A stretch of DNA of 64,000 nt from Aldehydirespirator sp965116665 (GCA_965116665.1 OZ220709.1:2728001-2792000), one strand, 5' to 3'. Numbered from the stretch's first letter, positions 9,553-17,433 are shown. Program-made: numbers and translations. The notes: a model not told the origin generated them from the letters alone.

Positions 9553-9924
9553 TCATCCCACCTGGGCAGGCTCGGAGGTCCTACGGACGGCTTCGGGTAC
9601 CCGGACCTCGATCTCGACAGGCTCGAACCGCGTCGCGAGCGTGGGCAGCGGATCACCGAAGTCCAGTCCGAGATCCCCAAGGTCGTCGTCATCGCCGATG
9701 AACTCCAGATGGTGGGTGAAGGCCTCTTCAATGGACATCTTCGACTCCGGGACCGGCTCACCGAATTCCAGCATGACCTCTATGTGGCCGGTCAGAGCCT
9801 CATCGATCATCTCAAGCATCTCCTCCCAGGTATCGCCCACACTGACGCAACCCGGCACGTCCGGCACGTAAGCGCCCCAGCCGTTGGCGTCCAGAATGAA
9901 CACCACCGTGTACGTCAACTTCAT
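9553..9924 (-). CDS. hicB: HicB-family antitoxin, first copy
   Basis: The 123-residue protein starts MKLTYTVVFILDANGWGAYV and has PDVPGCVSVGDTWEEMLEMI then ALTGHIEVMLEFGEPVPES, the typical HicB core. It sits 20 bases after the hicA stop, so this copy is the likely cognate antitoxin. An acidic stretch (GDDDDLGDLGLDFGD) near residue 80 is absent from the second copy. A purine-rich AAGGAA stands before the ATG. The gene lies inside the hsd operon between hsdM and hsdS. Confidence 0.85.
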   Translation of the reverse strand: MKLTYTVVFILDANGWGAYVPDVPGCVSVGDTWEEMLEMIDEALTGHIEVMLEFGEPVPESKMSIEEAFTHHLEFIGDDDDLGDLGLDFGDPLPTLATRFEPVEIEVRVPEAVRRTSEPAQVG

Positions 9925-9944
9925 GGCCGTTCCTTCCTTGACCC

Positions 9945-10136
9945 TCATCTCAAGCCCGCTTGACGCAGGATATTCTTCCACACCCACATCCTCAGTTCCT
10001 TGCCGAGCGGCCCCGGGATCGTGACGGTCCCTGGCTTCACGGGATGATGGAACTGGCGGTGACCGCCCGTGGTGCGCACATGGAACCAGCCGTCGCGTTC
10101 GACGGTGCGGATCGCCTCTCTAGCGGTCGGGGGCAT
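9945..10136 (-). CDS. hicA: HicA-family mRNA interferase toxin
   Basis: The 63-residue protein MPPTAREAIRTVERDGW has the double-stranded-RNA-binding-like HicA fold: GWFHVRTTGGHRQFHHPVKP then TVTIPGP and a conserved GKEL. His26 in GGHRQF matches the catalytic histidine. HicA toxins cleave mRNA and are neutralised by HicB. Its start lies inside the last codons of hsdM (17-base overlap), so the toxin is translated with the methyltransferase subunit. It is followed 20 bases later by hicB. Size and order fit a functional type II module. Confidence 0.85.
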   Translation of the reverse strand: MPPTAREAIRTVERDGWFHVRTTGGHRQFHHPVKPGTVTIPGPLGKELRMWVWKNILRQAGLR

Positions 10137-11658
10137 AGCCCAGCCCCGCCAACTGTTCGTCCATGCGGGCCGCGGCCTCGTCCCGCCTGCGCTCGGCCTC
10201 GCGGAGTTGTGCGAGGGCGTCCTCGACACTCAGGACCTCGACCGGCTCGCTGGTGTCGACGTAGCGGCTGATGTTCAGGTTGTGGTCGTTGGCTGCGATC
10301 TCATCGAGATCGGCCGCATGCGCGAAGCGCTCGACCTCCTCGTATGAGCAGAAGGTCTCGACGATGGCCGCGACATGCTCAGGGTCGAGGAAGTTCTGGG
10401 CCTTGCCGGAACGGAAGTAGTCGGGCTGAGCGGCGTCGATGAACAGCACCTTGCCGCGGCGTTCGGCCGGCTTGGCCTTGTTCAGGACGCAGATCGCCAC
10501 CGGGATGCTGGCCCCGTAGAAGAGGTTGGGGGCCAGCCCGATCACCGCCTCGAACAGGTCGGCCTCAAGCATGCCCTTGCGGATCGTCCCCTCCGCCCCG
10601 CCGCGGAACAAGATGCCGTGAGGCATCACCACCCCGACCATCCCGTCGGGGTTCGTGACCGCGAGCATGTGCTGCACGAAGGCGAGATCGCCCTTGGTCT
10701 TAGGCGGGATCGCGCCGTAGCGGTCGAAGCGGTGATGCGGGTCGCTGGGGGCGAAGTCGCGCCCCCAGGCCTTCAGGCTGAACGGCGGATTGGCGATCAC
10801 ACGGTCGTAGGCGAGCAGACGGCCCCGCTCATCGCACAGCTGCGGGTCGCTGATCACGTCGCCGGCCTCATAGCGCGCCGAGCGCAGGCCGTGTAGCAGC
10901 AGGTTCAGCTTGCCAATAGCGAGGGTACCGAGGTTGCGCTCCTGCCCGTGCAGCACGAGGTTGCGGGGATCGCCCCCCTGCTCAGCCACGTACTGGGCGG
11001 TGTAGATGAGCATGCCGGCCGACCCCGCCGTCGGGTCGCAGATCCGCATGCCCTCGGTCGGTTCGAGCAGTTCCACGATGAGTCGGACCACCGAGCGGGG
11101 TGTGTAGAACTCGCCGCCCTTCTTGCCGGCGTCATCGGCGAACTGGCGGATCAGGTACTCGTAGGCGTCGCCCAGAACGTTGACGGCGCCGTGCTCGCCC
11201 TCCCCGGTGAGGTTGGCGTCACTCAGGTCGAGGGTGTCGAAGTGGCGCAGGAGGCTCCCGATGATGCGGTCACGGCTGCTGGGACCGCCGAGCTTCGACT
11301 CGTCGTTCCAGTTCGTGTTGCGCAGCACACCGTCAAGCCGCGGCGCGTTCGCCTCCTCGATCTCGGCGCTGGCACGGTTCAGGACCTCGCCAAGATTCAT
11401 CGAGTGGCGGACGATCTCGCTCCAACGGGCCTCGGGCGGGACGAAGAACTCGTGCTCGTCGTGGTCGCTCTCTGCCACCTCACGGCCGAGGCCAGCACGC
11501 ACGGCGTTGTCAACCTCCTCGGCGAAGCGGTCAGAGAGCCGCTTGAGGAACAGCAGCGAGAAGATGAAGTTCTTGTAGTCACTGGAGTCGATCTGGCCGC
11601 GCAGGATGTCGGCAGCACCCCACAGCTTCGACTCCAACTCGGTGATCGTGAGCGGCAT
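10120..11658 (-). CDS. hsdM: Type I restriction-modification methyltransferase subunit (HsdM)
   Basis: The 512-residue protein begins with the HsdM N-terminal helical domain (LWGAADILRGQIDSSDYKNF) and has the S-adenosylmethionine motif ICDPTAGSAGML near residue 208 and the catalytic adenine N6-methyltransferase motif NPPF near residue 289. KKGGEFYTPRSVVRLIVELL is the usual family signature. The C-terminal coiled region (LREAERRRDEAAARMDEQL) would pack on HsdS. It methylates the host copy of the target. The gene starts 3 bases after the stop of the half-size S-like gene. Confidence 0.95.
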   Translation of the reverse strand: MPLTITELESKLWGAADILRGQIDSSDYKNFIFSLLFLKRLSDRFAEEVDNAVRAGLGREVAESDHDEHEFFVPPEARWSEIVRHSMNLGEVLNRASAEIEEANAPRLDGVLRNTNWNDESKLGGPSSRDRIIGSLLRHFDTLDLSDANLTGEGEHGAVNVLGDAYEYLIRQFADDAGKKGGEFYTPRSVVRLIVELLEPTEGMRICDPTAGSAGMLIYTAQYVAEQGGDPRNLVLHGQERNLGTLAIGKLNLLLHGLRSARYEAGDVISDPQLCDERGRLLAYDRVIANPPFSLKAWGRDFAPSDPHHRFDRYGAIPPKTKGDLAFVQHMLAVTNPDGMVGVVMPHGILFRGGAEGTIRKGMLEADLFEAVIGLAPNLFYGASIPVAICVLNKAKPAERRGKVLFIDAAQPDYFRSGKAQNFLDPEHVAAIVETFCSYEEVERFAHAADLDEIAANDHNLNISRYVDTSEPVEVLSVEDALAQLREAERRRDEAAARMDEQLAGLGYAPDR

Positions 11659-11661
11659 GGG

Positions 11662-12261
11662 TCAACTCCTTCCGCGACCTGTCGTCGCGATGGCGGAAAT
11701 CACGGAGTCCCGCAGGACATCGTGCCTGGCGTGTACGGCCTCAAGGGCAGCCTCACGGGATGCGGTTGCGGCCTCGACCAGATCGGCGAGGCGGGGCAAT
11801 TCGTCCGGCGGCGGCACAACGACCGGCACCTGGCCCAGCGCCCTAACCGACAGCGTGGGGATAGTGGTGGTCGTGAATCGGGCGGCAACCTCGGACCGTC
11901 CACGGCTGGACGTGAGGTAGTACCAGAGAAAGTGGGCCAATCCGGTGCCCGGGTCGGGCGCGCGCAAGACGATTAACGTCGTGGATGCAACCGTGCGGCT
12001 GGCGCCGGGAGGCACCAGCGCGACCTTCACCGACTGCGACCGCGCCGTGACGAGTATGTCGAACGGCTCAAGAAGGTGAGCGACCGTTCGAATGCCCCGC
12101 CGTATCCCGATCTCACCCAGCCCTTCCAAATGCAGGCGATCATCGACGATGTCCCCACTTTCGACGACGCGGACCATCCACTCGCCCGGTTGGGCTCCGG
12201 CGCCCCGCCCGGCCATCGCCAGGCCTACGCGGATGTCTACGAGTTCGTTCAGACGAGCCAT
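11662..12261 (-). CDS. Half-size HsdS-like protein, single recognition domain
   Basis: The 199-residue protein begins MARLNELVDIRVGLAMAGRG, like the start of an HsdS recognition domain, and has FDILVTARSQSVKVALVPPG, LAHFLWYYLTSSRGRSEVA, PTLSVRALGQVPVVVPPPDE and a C-terminal helical spacer LPRLADLVEAATASREAALE. That is one recognition domain plus one spacer, half a normal specificity subunit. It is the first gene of the operon, 3 bases before hsdM. It could dimerise into a symmetric specificity module or modulate HsdM; a decayed hsdS is also possible, but the frame is intact. The start is supported by a promoter 6 bases upstream. Confidence 0.75.
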   Translation of the reverse strand: MARLNELVDIRVGLAMAGRGAGAQPGEWMVRVVESGDIVDDRLHLEGLGEIGIRRGIRTVAHLLEPFDILVTARSQSVKVALVPPGASRTVASTTLIVLRAPDPGTGLAHFLWYYLTSSRGRSEVAARFTTTTIPTLSVRALGQVPVVVPPPDELPRLADLVEAATASREAALEAVHARHDVLRDSVISAIATTGRGRS

Positions 12262-12267
12262 GATATC

Positions 12268-12298
12268 ATCATAGCGGCATCGTCTAATAAAAACTCAA
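12268..12298 (-). promoter_or_regulatory. Promoter of the type I restriction operon
   Basis: In an unusually A+T-rich stretch the minus strand reads TTGAGT (12293-12298), 19 bases, TATGAT (12268-12273), then GATATC and the ATG at 12261. The -10 element ends only 6 bases before the start, so the mRNA should be leaderless. The spacer is a little long. Confidence 0.65.
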
Positions 12299-12301
12299 CA
12301 T

Positions 12302-12562
12302 CTATCCGTGTTTACAGCCGCCGGCGGTCTGGGGGACGAAGTACACCTGCGCGTCGTCGGCGACCGGCTCGTACTCGGGGTGGGCGATGAGCAGGCCGTC
12401 GATCACGACCGACACGCCGGCCCGCAGGGCGTCGCCGAGCCCGGGATGGCGCCGGTCGAGGTCGTCGATGAGGGCGCCGACGGTGGCTCCCTCGGCCTCC
12501 ACTTCGGCCACCCCGCCGGTGGGGCCCCGCAGGTTGGAGCTCAGGTGGACCCTGACCGCCAC
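12302..12562 (-). CDS. MoaD/ThiS-family sulfur-carrier protein with residues after the GG
   Basis: The 86-residue ubiquitin-like protein starts VRVHLSSNLRG and has VGALIDDLDRRHPGLGDAL, VVIDGLLIAHPEYEPVADDA and VYFVPQTAGG. MoaD proteins carry the dithiolene sulfur for molybdopterin on a C-terminal GlyGly. The gene follows the molybdenum-hydroxylase large subunit by 20 bases, which fits that role. Oddly, the chain continues CKHG after the GlyGly, so it could not be adenylated without trimming. It starts with GTG. It could alternatively serve another sulfur-transfer path. Confidence 0.8.
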   Translation of the reverse strand: MAVRVHLSSNLRGPTGGVAEVEAEGATVGALIDDLDRRHPGLGDALRAGVSVVIDGLLIAHPEYEPVADDAQVYFVPQTAGGCKHG

Positions 12563-12582
12563 GAACCCCTGCCCAGGGCCGG

Positions 12583-14832
12583 CTAGCCGCCGTTGGATGT
12601 GATGGCGTCCAGCACCCTGACCGGCGACATCGGCAGGTCGCGGATCCGGCAGCCGGTGGCGTCGTGGATGGCGTTGGCCACCGCCGGGATCGGCGGCACG
12701 ATGCCGGTCTCGCCCACGCCGCGCACGCCGTAGGGATGGGCCGGGTTGGGGACCTCCACGATGATGGCGTCGATCATGGGCAGATCCGAGGCCACCGGCA
12801 CCCGGTAGTCGAGGAAGCTGGGGTTCTCCATCACGCCGTCGGAGTCGTAGATGTACTCCTCGTTGAGGGCCCAGCCGACGCCCTGGGCGACGCCGCCCTG
12901 GATCTGGCCCTCCACGTAGCTGGGATGGATGGCGGTGCCGGCGTCCTGGGAGGCGGTGTAGCGCACCACCCTCACCACGCCGGTCTCGGGATCGACCTCC
13001 AGGTCGCAGACGTGCACCGCGAAGCCGGGGCCGGCCCCGTGGGCCTCCAGCGACCCGGTGGCGGTTAGCGGCCCACCGGTGCGCTTGGCCTTGGCCGTGA
13101 TCTCGGCCACCGACAGCGGAGCCTTCTCGCCGTCGCTGCCGGTGTAGACGGCCTGGCCGTCCACCCAGTCGATGTCGTCGACGTCGACGCCCATCATCTT
13201 GGCGGCCCGGCCCCGCAGCTCGACAACCATCCTGCGGCAGGCCTCCACCACCGCCATCCCGGTGGCGAACGTGGCCCGGCTGCCCTCGGTGACGTCGGTG
13301 AAGCCGACCGCCTCGGTGTCGCCCACCACGGGGCGAATGTCGTAGACGTCGATGCCCAGCTCCTCGGCGGCCATCAACGCCATCGAGGCCCGGCTGCCGC
13401 CGATGTCGGGGCTGCCGGTGACCACGGTGGCGGTGCCGTCCTCGTTGAGGTTGACGGTGGCGCTGGAGGACTCGCCGATGTTGAACCAGTAGCCCGCGGC
13501 CACGCCCCGGCCCTGGTTGGGTCCCAGCGGCGCCTGGTAGTTCGGATGGTCGCGGACCGCCTCAAGGCACTCCACGAAGCCGATGCGGGCGAACGGGAAC
13601 CCCATGGTGGACGGGTCACCCTCGGTGACCGCGTTCTGGATCCGGAAGTCGATCGGGTCGATCCCCAGCTCCTCGGCGATCTCGTCGAGCATGGTCTCCA
13701 TGGCGTACGCGGTGAGGGGCGCGGCCGGTGCCCGGTAGGCGGCCGAACGGGCCGTGTTGATCACCACGTCGAGCGCCTCGATCTCGAAGTTGGGGATCTT
13801 GTAGGACTCGAACACGGTCATGGCCCCCAGCAGTCCCCCGGGACCGGCGTAGGCGCCGTTGGTGTAGATCAAGTAGGCGTCCCCGGCCACCAGGCTGCCG
13901 TCGCGCTTCACGCCGAGCTTGATCCTGAGCTTCGTGCCTGGGGCGGGGCCGGTGGCGCGGAACACCTCGTCGCGGGTCATCACCATCTTCACGGGACGCC
14001 CGGCCTTGGCCGACAGGGCCACGGCCAGCGGCTCGAGGTAGATGGTGGTCTTGCCGCCGAAGCCGCCGCCGATCTCGGCGGGGATCACCCTGATGCGGGT
14101 GTTCTCCCAGCCGAGCAGCGTGGCGGTGGACGACCGGACGTTGAAGTGTCCCTGCGAGGAGCACCAGATCGTGGTGTGGCCGTCCTGGCCGGTGTCGGCC
14201 ACGCAGGCGTGGGGCTCGATGTATCCCTGGTGGACGGGCTGGGTGGTGAACTCCCTCTCGATCACCAAGTCGGCCTCGGCGAACCCGGCGTCGAGCTCGC
14301 CGCCCGAGAACCGGGTGACGTTGCTGATGTTGGAGGGCTCCTCCGCAGGCGGGTTGGCGCCCGCGGTCATCATGTGGGCATGCAGCAGGGGGGCGCCGGG
14401 GGCCATGGCCTGGTCGATGGTGAGCACCGACGGCAGCACCTCGTACTCCACCTTCACCGCGGCCGCGGCCGCCTGGGCCTGGTCGCGGGTGGAGGCGGCC
14501 ACCGCGGCCACGGCGTGACCCTGGTAGAGGACCTTGTCGCGGGCGATGACGTTGATGCACATGTCGTACTGGCGGTGGCTGGGATCGACGGCCGGGAAGT
14601 CGTCGCCGGTGATCACCGCCTTGACGCCGGCCATGGCCTCGGCCTCCGACGTGTCGATGGAGACGATCCGGGCGTGGGCGTGGGGTGAGCGCACCACGAT
14701 GCCGTGGACCTGGCCGGACATGTTGAGGTCGGCCGCGAAGCGGGCCCGGCCGGTCACCTTCTCGAGCCCGTCGTGGCGGACGGGCCGGGTGCCGACGTAC
14801 TTGTAGCTGGGCTTGGGCTCTGTGACGGTCAC
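12583..14832 (-). CDS. Xanthine-dehydrogenase-family molybdenum-binding subunit
   Basis: The 749-residue protein has the large-subunit plan of the xanthine dehydrogenase/CO dehydrogenase family: an a/b hammerhead start (HDGLEKVTGRARFAADL), the Mo-pterin loop AEIGGGFGGKTTIYLEP, and the catalytic glutamate in YGVRGVGETGIVPPIPA near the C-terminus. The position where form I CO dehydrogenase has AYxCSFR reads AYRAPAAP, so true CO oxidation is unlikely. Substrate is unknown; a purine, aldehyde or N-heterocycle is typical for the family. The GTG start has GGAG 7 bases upstream and lies 9 bases after the 2Fe-2S subunit gene. Confidence 0.9.
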   Translation of the reverse strand: MTVTEPKPSYKYVGTRPVRHDGLEKVTGRARFAADLNMSGQVHGIVVRSPHAHARIVSIDTSEAEAMAGVKAVITGDDFPAVDPSHRQYDMCINVIARDKVLYQGHAVAAVAASTRDQAQAAAAAVKVEYEVLPSVLTIDQAMAPGAPLLHAHMMTAGANPPAEEPSNISNVTRFSGGELDAGFAEADLVIEREFTTQPVHQGYIEPHACVADTGQDGHTTIWCSSQGHFNVRSSTATLLGWENTRIRVIPAEIGGGFGGKTTIYLEPLAVALSAKAGRPVKMVMTRDEVFRATGPAPGTKLRIKLGVKRDGSLVAGDAYLIYTNGAYAGPGGLLGAMTVFESYKIPNFEIEALDVVINTARSAAYRAPAAPLTAYAMETMLDEIAEELGIDPIDFRIQNAVTEGDPSTMGFPFARIGFVECLEAVRDHPNYQAPLGPNQGRGVAAGYWFNIGESSSATVNLNEDGTATVVTGSPDIGGSRASMALMAAEELGIDVYDIRPVVGDTEAVGFTDVTEGSRATFATGMAVVEACRRMVVELRGRAAKMMGVDVDDIDWVDGQAVYTGSDGEKAPLSVAEITAKAKRTGGPLTATGSLEAHGAGPGFAVHVCDLEVDPETGVVRVVRYTASQDAGTAIHPSYVEGQIQGGVAQGVGWALNEEYIYDSDGVMENPSFLDYRVPVASDLPMIDAIIVEVPNPAHPYGVRGVGETGIVPPIPAVANAIHDATGCRIRDLPMSPVRVLDAITSNGG

Positions 14833-14841
14833 TTTCGGCTC

Positions 14842-15327
14842 CTAGCTCTCGTTCGTTGCGGTGATCTGGGTGGCCGCGGCCTGCACGGCGCGCACGATCT
14901 TGTCGTAGCCGGTGCAGCGGCAGAGGTTGCCGGCCAGGCCGTAGCGGATCTCGGTCTCGGTGGGATCGGGGTTGCGGTCGAGCAGCGCCTTGGCCGCCAC
15001 AAGGAAGCCGGGGGTGCACACGCCGCACTGGAGGGCGGCGCCCTCCAGGAAGCACTGCTGGAGGGGATGCAGGTCGTCGCCGGCGGCCATCCCCTCCACG
15101 GTGGAGATGGTGCGGCCGTCGGCTTCGGGGGCGAGCACCAGGCACGAGCACAGCAGGCGGCCGTCCATCACGATCGAGCAGGCCCCGCAGTCGCCGGTGC
15201 CGCAGCCCTCCTTGGCGCCGGTGAGGCCGACCTCGTCGCGCAGGGCGTCGAGCAGGGTCTGGCCTCCGTCGCAGAGGAACTCGGCCGGGTCGCCGTTGAT
15301 GGTGCAGCTGACGTGGAAGCGGCTCAT
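14842..15327 (-). CDS. 2Fe-2S subunit of molybdenum hydroxylase (CoxS/XdhC-type)
   Basis: The 161-residue protein contains both clusters of this family: the plant-type ferredoxin site GAKEGCGTGDCGACSIVMDG plus CSCLV, and the helical C-terminal site CGVCTPGF and LCRCTGYDKIV. It moves electrons from the molybdenum centre to the FAD subunit. Its ATG overlaps the stop of the FAD subunit by 4 bases. The gene order FAD, 2Fe-2S, Mo subunit is a common arrangement. Confidence 0.93.
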   Translation of the reverse strand: MSRFHVSCTINGDPAEFLCDGGQTLLDALRDEVGLTGAKEGCGTGDCGACSIVMDGRLLCSCLVLAPEADGRTISTVEGMAAGDDLHPLQQCFLEGAALQCGVCTPGFLVAAKALLDRNPDPTETEIRYGLAGNLCRCTGYDKIVRAVQAAATQITATNES

Positions 15328-16193
15328 GACTGGTCTCCTTGCTGGGCGGCCCGCTCGGCTGCGATGGACACTGCCCGGCGGGCCAGCACGCCGGCCACCT
15401 GCCGGCGGTAGGCGACGGTGCCCCGCTTGTCGTCTATGGGGTTGGTGGCGGCGGCTGCGGCCGCTTCCACCGCGGCCAGCGCCTCGCCGGAGGGCTGGTT
15501 GCCGATCAGGGCGGCCTCGGCGTCGGGGACCCGCACCACGGTGGGGGCCACCGCGCCGAGTGCTACGGCGGCTGCGGTCACGTTGCCGTCGGCGGCGAGG
15601 GTGATCCGGGCGGCCGCGCCCACCACCGCGATGTCCATCTCGGTGCGGGGGATGAGGCGCAGGTAGGCGTCGGCTGTGCGGGCCGGGGGCTGGTCCAGCT
15701 CGAACTCGACGATGATCTCGCCGGGGGCCAGCGAGGTGGCGCCGGGGCCGGTGGCGACCTCGGCCGCGGGCACGGTGCGCTCGCCGCCGGGGCCGGCGAT
15801 CACCGCTCGCGCCTCGTTGACGATGAGGCTGGGCGGGGTGTCGGCCGCGGGCGAGGCGTTGGCCAGGTTCCCGCCCCAGCTCGAGCGGCTCTGGATCTGG
15901 TCCGAGCCGATCAGGCCGCTGGCCTCGACGAGGCCGGGGAAGGCGGCGGCCAGGCCGTCGTGGGCGCAGATGTCGGCGGTCGGGGTGGCCGCGCCGACGC
16001 GGTAGGTCGAGCCGTTGGTGCTGATGGCGCACAGCCGGTCGATGCGCTTGAGGTCGACCATCACGGTCGGTTCGGGCCGCCCGGCGCGGATCTGGGGGAT
16101 GAGGTCGGTCGCGCCCGCATACACGCGGGCGGCCGGATCAGCGCCCAACAGATCCACAGCCTCGGCCACCGTCGTCGGGGAGGCATATCTCAT
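15324..16193 (-). CDS. FAD-binding subunit of molybdenum hydroxylase (CoxM-type)
   Basis: The 289-residue protein starts MRYASPTTVAEAVDLLG, and has the FAD pyrophosphate motif YAGATDLIPQIRAG and WGGNLANASPAADTPP, as in the medium subunit of CO/xanthine dehydrogenases. It passes electrons from the Fe-S subunit to a final acceptor. The ATG at 16193 is preferred to the one at 16205 because TATGCT ends exactly 7 bases before it and the shorter form begins where relatives begin. It heads a four-gene operon ending with the MoaD-like gene and is divergent from the second desaturase gene. Confidence 0.9.
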   Translation of the reverse strand: MRYASPTTVAEAVDLLGADPAARVYAGATDLIPQIRAGRPEPTVMVDLKRIDRLCAISTNGSTYRVGAATPTADICAHDGLAAAFPGLVEASGLIGSDQIQSRSSWGGNLANASPAADTPPSLIVNEARAVIAGPGGERTVPAAEVATGPGATSLAPGEIIVEFELDQPPARTADAYLRLIPRTEMDIAVVGAAARITLAADGNVTAAAVALGAVAPTVVRVPDAEAALIGNQPSGEALAAVEAAAAAATNPIDDKRGTVAYRRQVAGVLARRAVSIAAERAAQQGDQS

Positions 16194-16200
16194 GGCGGTG

Positions 16201-16206
16201 AGCATA
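16201..16206 (-). promoter_or_regulatory. Probable -10 element for the molybdenum-hydroxylase operon
   Basis: TATGCT on the minus strand ends 7 bases before the ATG at 16193. It decides the start of the FAD subunit in favour of 16193 over 16205, since the longer start lies inside the element. Confidence 0.5.
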
Positions 16207-16377
16207 GGGGGCCGCTACAGCCGTCGGTCACACCAGAATCTCGGTAGATGAACCGGTCGTATGCACAAGCAAATCGACCCGAGAATCTCGTGGCCCCTCT
16301 GGTGTGGCCGCGCGGGTACGATCTTGCTCCACTCGGGTCGGGCCGTCGGCTCGCTTGGTTCGAGGAGGTCGTAGCCC

Positions 16378-17403
16378 ATGGCGGACACGTCCCCGGCTGT
16401 CAGCTCCACGCCCGGTGCCCCGGCCCGTGGCTTCGAGCCCGAGGTGCCCATAACGACCTCTCCGGTGTTCGACTGGCCGCCGCGGCCGGTGGCAACCCTG
16501 CGGTATCTGGTCACGCCGGTGATGCTCCCCTACGGCATCTTCTGGGTAGCGCTGGCCGCGCTGTGCTGGAACTACACGACCCCGTCGATGGAGCGGATGG
16601 CAAGCCTGCGACCGGGGTGGATCCTCGAGATCTACGCCCGCAACGCGCTGATCCTGACCGCGATGGCCGGGTCGCTGCACCTCGCGTTCTACATGAGGCG
16701 GGCCCAGCAGCAGCGCTACAAGTACAACCGGCAGTGGTTGAGCACCACCAACCAGGAGTTCCTTTGGACCAACCAGACCCGCGACAACGTGTTCTGGAGC
16801 CTGGTCAGCGGCGTCACCATCTGGACTGCCTACGAGTCACTGACCATGTGGTTCTACGCCAACGACTGGATCCCACGGGTGGAGTGGTCATCGGGGTGGC
16901 CGTACCTGTCGGTGCTGACCGTCGGGGTGTTCCTGTGGTCGGTGACCCACTTCTACCTGAACCACCGGCTGCTGCACGTGCGCTGGTTCTACGACCACGC
17001 CCACTACTTGCACCACCGCAACGTCAACACCGGGCCCTGGACCGGCATCTCGATGCACCCGCTGGAGCACGTGGTCTACTTCAGCGTGTTCGCGCTGTGG
17101 TGGGTGGTGCCGGCCCACCCGTTCATCGTGATCCTCAGCGGGCTGTTCCAGGGCGTGTCGCCGTCGGTGTCGCACTCGGGGTTCGAGCGCTTCGAGGTCG
17201 GCCGGCGCGAGGGGCGCACCGCGCCGGGCGCCGACTACTTCCACCATCTGCACCACCGCTACTTCGAATGCAACTACGGCAACCGGCCCGTGCCCATCGA
17301 CAAACTGTTCGGCACGTTCCACGACGGCACGCCCGAGGCCCACGCCCGGATGCGCCAGCGCATGAAGGCCCGCCGCGGCCCTCAGCCCACCGCCCAGTCC
17401 TGA
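16378..17403 (+). CDS. Fatty acid hydroxylase / sterol desaturase family membrane protein (copy 2)
   Basis: The 341-residue membrane protein has the same histidine clusters as copy 1 (HFYLNHRLLH, HYLHHRN, HPLEH, YFHHLHHRYFECNYG) and matches it along the whole length, at roughly two thirds identity by eye. The C-terminal third is nearly identical. AGGAGGT stands 9 bases before the ATG, and TACGAT at 16317-16322 could be the -10. The gene is divergent from the molybdenum hydroxylase and is followed 30 bases later by the MpaB-type oxygenase. The two copies may hydroxylate related lipids; substrate is unknown. Confidence 0.85.
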   Translation: MADTSPAVSSTPGAPARGFEPEVPITTSPVFDWPPRPVATLRYLVTPVMLPYGIFWVALAALCWNYTTPSMERMASLRPGWILEIYARNALILTAMAGSLHLAFYMRRAQQQRYKYNRQWLSTTNQEFLWTNQTRDNVFWSLVSGVTIWTAYESLTMWFYANDWIPRVEWSSGWPYLSVLTVGVFLWSVTHFYLNHRLLHVRWFYDHAHYLHHRNVNTGPWTGISMHPLEHVVYFSVFALWWVVPAHPFIVILSGLFQGVSPSVSHSGFERFEVGRREGRTAPGADYFHHLHHRYFECNYGNRPVPIDKLFGTFHDGTPEAHARMRQRMKARRGPQPTAQS

Positions 17404-17420
17404 CGACCAGCGCCCCGCAG

Positions 17421-17426
17421 TAGCGT
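17421..17426 (+). promoter_or_regulatory. Probable -10 element for the MpaB-type oxygenase
   Basis: TAGCGT ends 7 bases before the ATG at 17434, favouring that start over the GTG at 17425, which overlaps the element. Confidence 0.45.
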
Positions 17427-17433
17427 GCGGGGC

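Noticed and set aside
13546..14688. Plus-strand open frame opposite the molybdenum subunit
   Set aside because: The translation is Gly/Val/His/Asp-rich with no domain, and it overlaps a full-length recognised gene.
12583..16193. Form I aerobic CO dehydrogenase (coxMSL)
   Set aside because: The large subunit lacks the AYxCSFR signature; only the general molybdenum hydroxylase family is supported.
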